A stretch of DNA of 64,000 bases. It comes from SXOA01 sp046593355. GTDB taxonomy: Bacteria > Planctomycetota > Planctomycetia > Pirellulales > Pirellulaceae. Each line of letters begins with the position of its first letter. Within the stretch, counting starts at the first letter, position 1. This document shows positions 50,747-58,234 of the stretch, piece after piece. The DNA is taken from assembly GCA_046593355.1 (NCBI GenBank), contig JBKJNY010000223.1:10026-74025 (forward strand), written 5' to 3'. The notes beneath the pieces were generated by a model. The model made no database searches and had not been told where the DNA came from. It was given only the letters and a program-made list of their open reading frames with translations. Made by a program: the position numbers and the translations under genes.

Positions 50747-50773
50747 AATTCGCCATTCGGACTTCGTCATTTC
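50747..50773. repeat. Dispersed ATTCGCCATTCGGACTTCGTCATTTC word repeat, second copy
   Basis: AATTCGCCATTCGGACTTCG followed by TCATTTC, 11 bases before the next start codon; compare 26659-26685. Confidence 0.7.
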
Positions 50774-50784
50774 TGAAACTGCCC

Positions 50785-51300
50785 TTGCCCGCCCCGCCCC
50801 CCCTCGACTATTCTCCGCCCCCGACCGTCGGCAGCTCCGCGGAAGGTGGCGCTACGCGCGGCCGACCGCTATGGTTTCCGTTTCCCCTGAAATGGTACGA
50901 ACGGCTGCCGCTGGTGTTGGTGGGAGGCATGCTGGTCACTCTGCTTGGAGTGTCAGCGCGGCTCACGCCTAGTTCGGCGGGGCTGGGAACGCACCAGCAG
51001 CTCGGTTTGCCAGAATGTTCCGTGCGACAGTTTTTCGGCATTCGCTGTCCTAGTTGCGGGATGACCACCTCCTGGGCCCACATGGTCCGGGGGCAAGTCC
51101 TCTCCTCGGTGAAGGCGAATTCCGGCGGGGCCCTGCTGGCCATTGTGGCGGCCACCGCGGGGCCGTGGATGCTCCTGTGCGGGCTGCGTGGCCGCTGGCT
51201 GCTCTGCCCGCCCAATGAGTGGGTCGTGGTGGGAATCGGACTGGCGGTGGTGTTCATTACCGTGATGGACTGGATCATTCGGCTGAACTGGCAGCTCTGA
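50785..51300 (+). CDS. DUF2752 membrane protein
   Basis: 171 residues from a TTG start. It has three hydrophobic segments and the DUF2752 signature FFGIRCPSCGMTTSWAHMVRGQVLSSVKANSGG (about residues 76-108), where CPSCGMT-W is diagnostic. The role of the family is unknown. The start is uncertain because it lies directly after a dispersed repeat; the first ~35 residues are Pro-rich. Confidence 0.8.
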   Translation: MPAPPPLDYSPPPTVGSSAEGGATRGRPLWFPFPLKWYERLPLVLVGGMLVTLLGVSARLTPSSAGLGTHQQLGLPECSVRQFFGIRCPSCGMTTSWAHMVRGQVLSSVKANSGGALLAIVAATAGPWMLLCGLRGRWLLCPPNEWVVVGIGLAVVFITVMDWIIRLNWQL

Positions 51301-51368
51301 CGCAGCCGGGTCAGCATTGCGGCAAGGAAGCCGACGAGTCATTTGAGTATTAGCGCAAAGGATTGCCC

Positions 51369-52043
51369 ATGAGCCGGACTCTTTTTTCCTCGCGGCGTCT
51401 CTGCTTATCGCGGCTGCTGGGGCTGGGCGCTCTGACCGGCCTCGTCGCCAACTCCGGCGGCTGCACGTTCCTGTCGCAACTTGTCATGACGATGCAGGAC
51501 CGCCGCATCGACGCCAAGTTCAACGGCCTGGAAGGCAAGAAAGTCGCCGTCGTCTGCCTCGATGCCCACACGCTCCGGCAGCCGGGGGGTGAGGCCGATG
51601 CGATGGCGCGGGCACTGGCCAAGGAGCTGGCCGCCAACGTCAAGGACATCAAGCTAATTTCGGAATCCAAGGTCGCTGACTGGATGGACAACCAGCGGGA
51701 CGACGTGGTGGACTTCCGCGACGTGGCCAAGGGGGTGAAAGCAGACATGGTCGTCGGCATCGACCTCAAAGCCTTCCGCATCCACGAACCGGGGGGCACC
51801 ACGCTCCGCGGCCGGGCCACCGTGGAAGCCAAAGTCTACGACCTGTCCAAGCCGCACGATCCCGTCCACACGATTGAGGAAACGCAGATCACCTTCCCGG
51901 AACACGGCCAGGTCCACGTCACGGAAAGCGCCGTGAATTTCCGCAAAGTCTTCATCCAGCAAATCGCCCACAGCCTGGCCAAGGAATTCTACGCCTTCGA
52001 CAAGACGCTCGATTTCAACTCGGATGCGAAGTTCATCGACTAG
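51369..52043 (+). CDS. Predicted lipoprotein with CsgG/TolB-N-like fold
   Basis: 224 residues from the ATG at 51369. The signal peptide ends in a lipobox (LVANSGGC). The mature domain KVAVVCLDAHTLRQPGGEADAMARALAKELAANVKDIKLISESKVADWMD has the alternating beta-alpha pattern of CsgG/TolB-N-like lipoproteins, followed by KGVKADMVVGIDLKAF and ATVEAKVYDLSKP. The function is inferred to be outer-membrane or periplasmic; no curli-type genes are near. Confidence 0.65.
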   Translation: MSRTLFSSRRLCLSRLLGLGALTGLVANSGGCTFLSQLVMTMQDRRIDAKFNGLEGKKVAVVCLDAHTLRQPGGEADAMARALAKELAANVKDIKLISESKVADWMDNQRDDVVDFRDVAKGVKADMVVGIDLKAFRIHEPGGTTLRGRATVEAKVYDLSKPHDPVHTIEETQITFPEHGQVHVTESAVNFRKVFIQQIAHSLAKEFYAFDKTLDFNSDAKFID

Positions 52044-52045
52044 CG

Positions 52046-52363
52046 GCTGCGGAGATTGACCGGCACTGGGAATTCGTCGGTCAGGACATCGACCTGCGCT
52101 GCGTGCGGATGACCGCGATCAATCTGGCGATGCGGAACCTCTACGGCTACGTCATCTGGGGAAACACGCTGGCAAGTGAGCAGCGACTGGTGTATCGGAC
52201 CGGTCTTAACCTGCGGGGTTTTGTGCGGCAAGCGACGATAGGGGAGTGGCCAGAGGAAGTCTTCAAGGCGGTAGTGAAAGCGTCACCTGTCGATTCTGAT
52301 CCAGGCGGGCGTGGAGCGCCGCCGCAGCCAGTAACACCGGGATCGCAGTTGCGACTATTCTGA
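52046..52363 (+). pseudogene. C-terminal remnant of an N6-adenine DNA methylase
   Basis: The frame AAEIDRHWEFVGQDIDLRCVRM, then TAINLAMRNLYGYVIWGNTL and VYRTGLNLRGFVRQATI runs to PGSQLRLF at 52363. This resembles the post-catalytic part of N-6 DNA methylases (the GQDID...MTAINL...NLYGY region), but no NPPF/Y motif or start remains. The extreme C-terminus QLRLF fits the sliding-clamp-binding consensus QL(S/D)LF. It starts abruptly after the lipoprotein stop. Confidence 0.5.
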
Positions 52364-52383
52364 AACTGCTATCAGCGCTAGCG

Positions 52384-53205
52384 ATGAAACCGCGGCGGTC
52401 GCACAGGTTAAACACCCTTGCTTGCGTCCGACATCCGCGGGATCCTGGATCGTGCGGATCTTGCCCGAGTCGTAACCGAAAGTGGTCCGGCGGCCGAACG
52501 GGACGAGTATATGGACCTGTCCCCGATTCGTTTTCCGCCGACGAGCAGCCCACTAGCCTCTCCTCCGCCGGCAACATCATCTGGCCCCTCACCGACCACC
52601 TCGGCACCGCCCGCGATCTGGCCGACCAAAACGAATCCACCTACACCACCACCGTCACCAACCACCGCACCTACAACGCCTTTGGCAAGGTCACAGCCGA
52701 AACCAACTCCGCCGTAGACAGCGACCCGAGCTACACAGGCAAGATCACCGACAGCGACACGAATCTTCAGAACAACCTGAACCGGTGGTACGATGCCGTT
52801 CTGGGTCAATGGCCAGGTGAGGATCCAGTTGGCTTCCGTGGAAACGACAAGAATCTCCGGAAATACGTTGGGAATGCGTCCACTATTTACATTGACCCCC
52901 TCGGCCTGAGAACTGAAATCTCCTTCCCTCCAAATATGCCGCAGGCACAGCGGGACTTGTACGAGTTACAACTCATGGCGCTGTTACAAGACTTAGCGAA
53001 TGATGATGAGGTCTCCATTGGTGGGGTTATGGCTCGCTATGTTCTCAATGACCCAAACTATATACTTAGGATTGTCATTGACCCGACGCTAACCGCGAAT
53101 GCATTTGGAGTAGCAAGCGGGAGATTTGGCATTATTACCATCAACCCTATGGCCAACACGCTGATACTGAGCTGCTTGGCAAATTTCGGACAGTGTTGTG
53201 GCTAA
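52384..53205 (+). pseudogene. 3' remnant of an Rhs-family gene with a variable C-terminal region
   Basis: From about 52500 the frame reads ADEQPTSLSSAGNIIWPLTDHLGTARDLAD, then RWYDAVLGQWPGEDPVGF and YVGNASTIYIDPLGL, the Rhs core end (RHS repeat-associated core). After IDPLGL comes a ~90-residue variable region (FPPNMPQAQRDLYELQLMAL...), the usual position of a toxin domain; it ends at 53205. The giant N-terminal part is missing. It is flanked by a methylase remnant and an IS element, so it is a relic. Confidence 0.7.
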
Positions 53206-53224
53206 GGTGACAGGAGCAGTTGGG

Positions 53225-54484
53225 CAGGGCGATTGCACCGTAACTTACGTACCGAACAGGACTTGCGCGAGGTAGCTGTCGTTCCAGCCAGCGACGAGGC
53301 GTTTGTTCTTGACACCAATCTTGAGGGAGTGGTTGTTCTTGAGTAGGCTGAGTGTGGTGCGGCGGAGGAGACTGAAGTTGGCGTCGGCGTGATTTTTGCG
53401 CAGGCGGCACTGGTTTTCGCCGAAGGTCACGTCGAGTTGCCAGTGCAAGCGGTTTTCAATCGACCAGTGGCCGCGGGCCGCGGCGGCGAACTTCTGGCCC
53501 GTGAGCTTCTTGCTCAAGATATAGTGACGCACCTCGCTGGTTTCTTTTCCGTCGCGACAGGTCAGGTTGACGGCGATGCTGATCGCTGTCAACTTTTTCC
53601 AGCGGTGGCGGTCGGGCAAATCCTTGGGCACGGGGCACACCTAGTAGGTGCGGGTCTCGCGCCGCCCGTGCCCGGTCTCCACCGTTTCATGGCGGCTGAC
53701 CGGCACGCGGGCGAAGTCGTCAGCCAGGTGATCGATAAAGTGGTCGGCGATTCCCTGTTCGAGAGTCGGCTGGTTGCCCTTCGCCGCGAGCAAATAATCG
53801 GCATCGCGTCCCACGATTGTCGCGGCGATCGCGGTTTGACAACCCATCGCATCGATCGTCACCAAACAGCCGGAAAGCTCGAGCATTCCCAGCAATTTTC
53901 GGGATGGCCGTGATCTCGTTGCTCTTGGCGTCCGTGACCACTTGTCCCAAACTGATCTGGTTGGCGGTGGCCCAATCGCTGATCATGTGAATGGCCGTCT
54001 TGCCACTGGCCTTGTCGAAGCTGCGACGCAACGTCTTGCCGTCGATGGCCACCAGTTGCCCCCCGCTGATCGGGTGCAGAGCCGTGACGAAACTGAGCAA
54101 GCACTGCTCGAACTCGGCGGGCTTGATCGCCCCCAGGATGGCGTTGAAGCGATCATGCGAAGGAATCCCCGCCCGCAAGTCGAGGAACTGCTCCAACCAT
54201 TTGCGTTTCGTCCGACCGAATTCGGCAATCGAAGCGAAATCGTCCGCTCCCGAAATCACCGCGCACAAGGCGATGGTCACAATGTTGATCAGCGGATACA
54301 ACACCTTCTGCCTTCGGGGGTCCGACAGATTTTGAAAATGATCCTGAATCCGATCCGCTGCGATACTCATGGCAACCCTCCTTGGACCTACCGGCAACTC
54401 GGCTGAGTAACACCCCCACCCAGAACTGCCACACAGTGAATTGCCTGGTTATCGCAGATTACCCAATATGGCGCAATCGCCCTG
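53225..54484. mobile_element. Degenerate ISAs1-family insertion sequence
   Basis: About 1.26 kb bounded by imperfect terminal inverted repeats, CAGGGCGATTGCACC at the left and its mirror GGCGCAATCGCCCTG at the right. It carries one transposase frame on the reverse strand. The 8-base flanks do not match (CAGTTGGG versus GCCAACGG), so a target duplication is not visible and the surrounding DNA may have been rearranged. Confidence 0.7.
53245..54370 (-). pseudogene. ISAs1-family transposase with a frameshift and a nonsense codon
   Basis: Starting at ATG 54370 (MSIAADRIQDHFQNLSDPRR), the N-terminus is the typical ISAs1 H-repeat-like domain, with GQLVAIDGKTLRRSFDK carrying a catalytic Asp. At the AAAA tract (53896-53899) one extra base shifts the frame; the continuation is MLELSGCLVTIDAMGCQTAI. 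A TAG at 53652-53654 then interrupts RETRTY*VCPVPKDLP, followed by RGHWSIENRLHWQLDVTFGE with the catalytic Glu. At least two lesions make it inactive. Confidence 0.8.
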
Positions 54485-54607
54485 GCCAACGGCCAGACGC
54501 AAGTCGTGGCTGGGCCGATCAAGGCCAATCAAACCCTGGTGATCGAAGAGGCTGGCGAGAAAGCCGCGACTACTCTGGAACCCTGCAACGCCGCGCCTTG
54601 ACTCGCG
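54485..54607 (+). other. Short coding-looking fragment next to the IS
   Basis: The frame reads ANGQTQVVAGPIKANQTLVI then EEAGEKAATTLEPCNAAP and stops at 54601. It may be the 3' end of a gene cut by the IS or by rearrangement. No family is recognised, and nothing else is visible here. Confidence 0.3.
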
Positions 54608-56485
54608 CTACCGCGACCGCTCCGGCGCGCCCGGAAGCTCGGTGAGGCGCGTGGGGTTATCGGGATCGTCGCCGCCGTACAGCGGCAGATAGCGGTAGTA
54701 GACTTCCAGGCAGAGCGTCGCCATCGCGGTGCTATAAACGCGGCCGCCGTAGTTGCCCCACAGGTTGTCCGGATCCCAACTGCCGACAAGCTTGCCGTCA
54801 TGCCGCTGGCGGGCGAGTAACTCGCGCTGCATGGCTCCGTTCCAGCGGTCCCAGTCCTCCCCTTGCCGCTGGAACATGGCGACCGTCCCGTAATACCAGT
54901 AGTAGAGGTTCACTGACTCCCGCGTCGGAACCTCTTCCATCACGAATTTGGCGGCTTCGGACTGGGCAGCGACGCTATCCTCCGCGGCGAGGAAGATGCG
55001 ACAACATAGGGCCTCCGCCGTCATGGTGCGGCTGGTGCGGTCACCGGGGCGATAGCTCGCCAGGCCGCCATGCTCGCCGGAGGAGCAACTGCGAAGGAAT
55101 CGGCCCATCCGAGTGCCTGACTCGGCGGGAATCGGTAGGCCCGCCATCTCTGCACTCTTTAGCGACATCACCTGCCACCCGAACTGGCTCAGGTCGCCTG
55201 CATCGCCGGGCCGATAGCGCCAGCCTCCGCCGGAATGTTGCGAGCGGACGGTGTAGTTAATCGCCTTCATCACGGCCGACTTGAGGCGTTCATCGCCGGT
55301 CATCGCATACGCTTCGCTCAGCGCCAGCGTGGCAATGCCGTGGCAATACATGGCCGCGAAGAGTTCTGAGTCTCCCGCCAGGCTCCCGTCCGCGGCCTGG
55401 CTGTCGAGTAGGAACTCCAGGCCATGCTGCACGTTCTCGCGGTGCTTCCCTTCCAGGTGTGTCTCGCCAGCTCCCAAGAAGGCGAGCAGTGCCAGCCCCG
55501 TGATGCCCGTGTCCGCTTTCTTTCCTGCTCCTCCCCGGTCGTGCCCCATGATTTTGGCTTCTTTCCCAGCTCCGTGCGCATCCGCATCCCAGCGGCCATC
55601 CGCCGATTGATTTGCCGCCATCCAAACCAATGCCGCACTCACGGCTGCTTCGCTGGTGACCGTGCCGCCATGTCGCTGGGCTATTTTCAGACGATCGGAG
55701 ACGCGGGAACGGAGCATCGCGGGCATTTCCTTGCCATCGCCTGCGCGGCGAGGAATGGCGGGGGCGGAGACGGGCAAGGTTTCCGGCGGTGCGGAAGCGA
55801 TGGAGGGAGTGGGAAGAGGCTCCGCGACTGAGGATTCTTTGGGGGTGGTTGGTGGAACGACTTCGGCTCTTGCAACATCGCCTGCGGTTTGGTCCGGCAG
55901 AGGTCTCTCCGCAACGAACGTCTTCTCGTCAGGCCTTTTGATGGGATCTTCGACTGGCTCTAATTCAAGCACCGAAGGTGGAGGTATTGGCGGTCTTGCC
56001 TGCACCAATTGTTCCTTGGGCTTCGGTTCTTCCTCCGGTCTCAGCGGGGCTTCTAGGTGCTTCACCTGGGCGGGCACGAGTGCCGGCGCGGGCTCGCGCT
56101 TCGGCGTCTCCTTGGGCGGTACGAAGACGTCTTCGGTGGACTCAACTTTGGGCAATTCCTTGGTGTCCGCCGTCGATTCCGGCCCCGCTTCCTCCTCGTC
56201 GGTCACATCCTCAATCCGCACGTTGATGGTGCCGTCCGCGGTGGCCCGGCCGGGGGCTTCGAAGAGAACCCGCGTGCCGTAGCAATAGCAGAGGAGGAGC
56301 AGGTGGGCGAAAAGGGAGAGGCCCGCGCATTTAGCGAGCGGGCGGGCCTGGCCCCAGCGGGTCCACACCAGAATCCCCAGGCCGATCGTGATGATCCCCA
56401 GGCCCACGGCCAGGATCATCGCCAGGGCCCGCGCGGAGGCGATGCCGGCGCTGGCCAAAATCAGAGTGTCGATACGTAGATCCAC
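54608..56485 (-). CDS. TonB-like anchored protein with squalene-cyclase-like repeats
   Basis: 625 residues. The N-terminus has hydrophobic segments at about residues 8-40 and 50-70 (LAKCAGLSLFAHLLLLCYCYG). Residues ~75-260 are Pro/Glu-rich and unstructured. From ~280 the sequence is the alpha-toroid repeat of terpene cyclases and prenyltransferases (ALVWMAANQSADGRWDAD, GLEFLLDSQAADGSLAGD, TVRSQHSGGGWRYRPGD). The DXDD cyclase motif is not evident, so the toroid is likely a binding fold. It is the last gene of the ExbB-ExbD cluster. Confidence 0.75.
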   Translation of the reverse strand: MDLRIDTLILASAGIASARALAMILAVGLGIITIGLGILVWTRWGQARPLAKCAGLSLFAHLLLLCYCYGTRVLFEAPGRATADGTINVRIEDVTDEEEAGPESTADTKELPKVESTEDVFVPPKETPKREPAPALVPAQVKHLEAPLRPEEEPKPKEQLVQARPPIPPPSVLELEPVEDPIKRPDEKTFVAERPLPDQTAGDVARAEVVPPTTPKESSVAEPLPTPSIASAPPETLPVSAPAIPRRAGDGKEMPAMLRSRVSDRLKIAQRHGGTVTSEAAVSAALVWMAANQSADGRWDADAHGAGKEAKIMGHDRGGAGKKADTGITGLALLAFLGAGETHLEGKHRENVQHGLEFLLDSQAADGSLAGDSELFAAMYCHGIATLALSEAYAMTGDERLKSAVMKAINYTVRSQHSGGGWRYRPGDAGDLSQFGWQVMSLKSAEMAGLPIPAESGTRMGRFLRSCSSGEHGGLASYRPGDRTSRTMTAEALCCRIFLAAEDSVAAQSEAAKFVMEEVPTRESVNLYYWYYGTVAMFQRQGEDWDRWNGAMQRELLARQRHDGKLVGSWDPDNLWGNYGGRVYSTAMATLCLEVYYRYLPLYGGDDPDNPTRLTELPGAPERSR

Positions 56486-56499
56486 TTTGCCCCTCCGAA

Positions 56500-56925
56500 T
56501 TACCGCTGCTTCGTGCCGTCCGGGCGGACGGAAATGGCGATGTCCTTAATGCCGGCGCTGCGGCAACCGGCGAGCACGGAGGCGACATACTGGAAGTTGC
56601 TTTCGCCGTCCCCCCGGATGGTAATCGACATTTCCGGATTCTGGCGGCGGTCGCTGCCAAGCTGGGCCACCAACTGGTCGAGCGACACGTCACGGCTATC
56701 GAGGGCGATTTGGCCGCTCTTATAGACATTCACAATTCGCTTGTCGGGGACGGCGGACAGATTCTGCGAATGCTTGACCTCCGGCACTTTCACGGCAACG
56801 CTCTTTTCGGCATCGACAAGCGTCGACCCCACCATAAAAAAGATGATCAGGTTGAAGACCACGTCCAGCATCGGCGTCAAATTGATCGCCGGCAGGTCGT
56901 CGTCTTGGGAAGTTTTGAGGGGCAT
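56500..56925 (-). CDS. ExbD/TolR family biopolymer transport protein
   Basis: 141 residues. The N-terminal block INLTPMLDVVFNLIIFFMVGSTLVDAEKS is a single membrane helix with the functional Asp (LTPMLDVVFNL), followed by a periplasmic domain. With the MotA/TolQ/ExbB partner it harvests proton-motive force. It lies 47 bases downstream of exbB and 14 bases upstream of the cyclase-like gene, on the same strand. Called 'ExbD-like', since the energised partner is unknown. Confidence 0.9.
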   Translation of the reverse strand: MPLKTSQDDDLPAINLTPMLDVVFNLIIFFMVGSTLVDAEKSVAVKVPEVKHSQNLSAVPDKRIVNVYKSGQIALDSRDVSLDQLVAQLGSDRRQNPEMSITIRGDGESNFQYVASVLAGCRSAGIKDIAISVRPDGTKQR

Positions 56926-56972
56926 GGAGGGAGTGGCGAATGACGAAATTCGAATGACGAATGACGAATGGA

Positions 56973-57767
56973 CTACGCTGCTTTGGATTTGGACTTCGTG
57001 GTGATCGTGCGGCTGGCGAGGCCGTCGGCGCTGATGAGCTCCACGAGCTGCTGGCCGAGGGAGTCGATTTCGGTAATCAAGGAGTCCACGCGGCTGACGA
57101 AAAACAGGTAGGCCATGAGGGCGGGAATGGCGACGAACATGCCTGCCGCGGTGGCGAGAAGTGCCTGGGCGATGCCTCCCGCGAGCAGCTCCTGCTTGCC
57201 CACCGCGTCCGACGCGGAAATGGCATTGAAGGAAGTAATCATGCCGACCACCGTGCCAAGCAGTCCCAGCAGCGGCCCAACCTGCGAGATGCCGCTGAAC
57301 AGCCGCAGGTGCCGCCGCAATTGGTTGGTGACCCGCTCGCCGGAGTCAAGAATTGCCTGTTCGACTTCCACCGAGGCGCGGCCCCACTTCTTCACCGCGG
57401 CAGCGAAGACGACGGCGACCGGGCTGCGGTTATCCGCGCACAGTTGCAGGGCCTTCTCGCGGTCGAGCTGCCCTTCCTTGAGCTGCTCCAGGATCCGCTT
57501 GACGAACGGCCGCGGAATGACCCGCCCGCGGCGAAGGGCGATGAACCGCTCAAAGACGAAGACGAGCAACACGAACGAGCACAGCCCGATGGGATACATC
57601 AGCGGCCCGCCGTCGCGCATCACATCGAGCAGATTCTTGGTCGGGATTTTCCCCTGCCTGGCCGCTGCTTCGGCCGGCGAATCTTGCGCGATGACCCCGC
57701 CGGCCAATAGCAATAGGCCGGCAAGGCTACCCAGACCAATCCATCCGCGCAGCGTCATGTGCCGCAT
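56973..57767 (-). CDS. MotA/TolQ/ExbB proton-channel family protein
   Basis: 264 residues from the ATG at 57767; the longer open frame to 57965 reads unlike protein. The N-terminus has a signal or helix (LGSLAGLLLLAGGVIAQD). The core has three helices: GPLMYPIGLCSFVLLVFVFERF (about 55), SGISQVGPLLGLLGTVVGMITSF (about 160) and QALLATAAGMFVAIPALMAYLFF (about 205), the conserved TolQ/ExbB pattern with GLLGTVxGM. It assembles with ExbD. Confidence 0.9.
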   Translation of the reverse strand: MRHMTLRGWIGLGSLAGLLLLAGGVIAQDSPAEAAARQGKIPTKNLLDVMRDGGPLMYPIGLCSFVLLVFVFERFIALRRGRVIPRPFVKRILEQLKEGQLDREKALQLCADNRSPVAVVFAAAVKKWGRASVEVEQAILDSGERVTNQLRRHLRLFSGISQVGPLLGLLGTVVGMITSFNAISASDAVGKQELLAGGIAQALLATAAGMFVAIPALMAYLFFVSRVDSLITEIDSLGQQLVELISADGLASRTITTKSKSKAA

Positions 57768-57996
57768 AGTCAACTTCCCTGTTACAGTTGCCACCAGCAG
57801 TGCTAGCGGCACAGTCCCTTCGCGCATCCCTGGCCGAAAGCCGGCATGGCCGCGCTTCTTCTTCATCGGCGACTCAGGCGGCTGGGAACAATGGCGGAGC
57901 CCGAGTCCTTCACAGTGGGAAACTGCGGCAAAGTTTGCGGAGGTAGGAGAGATGCCCAAGAGCAATGTTGAAGCATAGTTTGCAAACTCGTAACGC

Positions 57997-58224
57997 TTGC
58001 AATCCCCCTATTGGGTGGCGACAATGATTCAGCGGCGACTGGAGAACGTGATCACCTACTGCACGCACTTCATCACCAACGCCGGGGCCGAGGGACTCAA
58101 CAGCAAGATCATGTCGATCAAGCGCCGCGCCGGCGGCTTCCGCAACCCCGAAAACTTCAAAACCGCGATCTACTTCCATTGCGGCGGATTAAGCCTGTAC
58201 CCAAAAGAAACCCGGAGGGACTGA
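57997..58224 (+). pseudogene. ISL3-family transposase C-terminal remnant
   Basis: NVITYCTHFITNAGAEGLNS, KIMSIKRRAGGFRNPENFKT and AIYFHCGGLSLYP are the standard C-terminal end of ISL3 transposases (ITNA.AEG.NSKI...RNPE.FKTAI.FHCGGL.LYP), including the terminal catalytic-domain Glu (AEG). The rest of the element is missing. It lies just upstream of the ExbB cluster. Confidence 0.85.
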
Positions 58225-58234
58225 AGGAAGATTC

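Noticed and set aside
53896..53899. Programmed frameshift in the ISAs1 transposase
   Set aside because: The site is AAAA with no slippery A6G or stem-loop, and the extra base requires a +1-type shift. A second lesion (TAG) is also present, so it was taken as decay.
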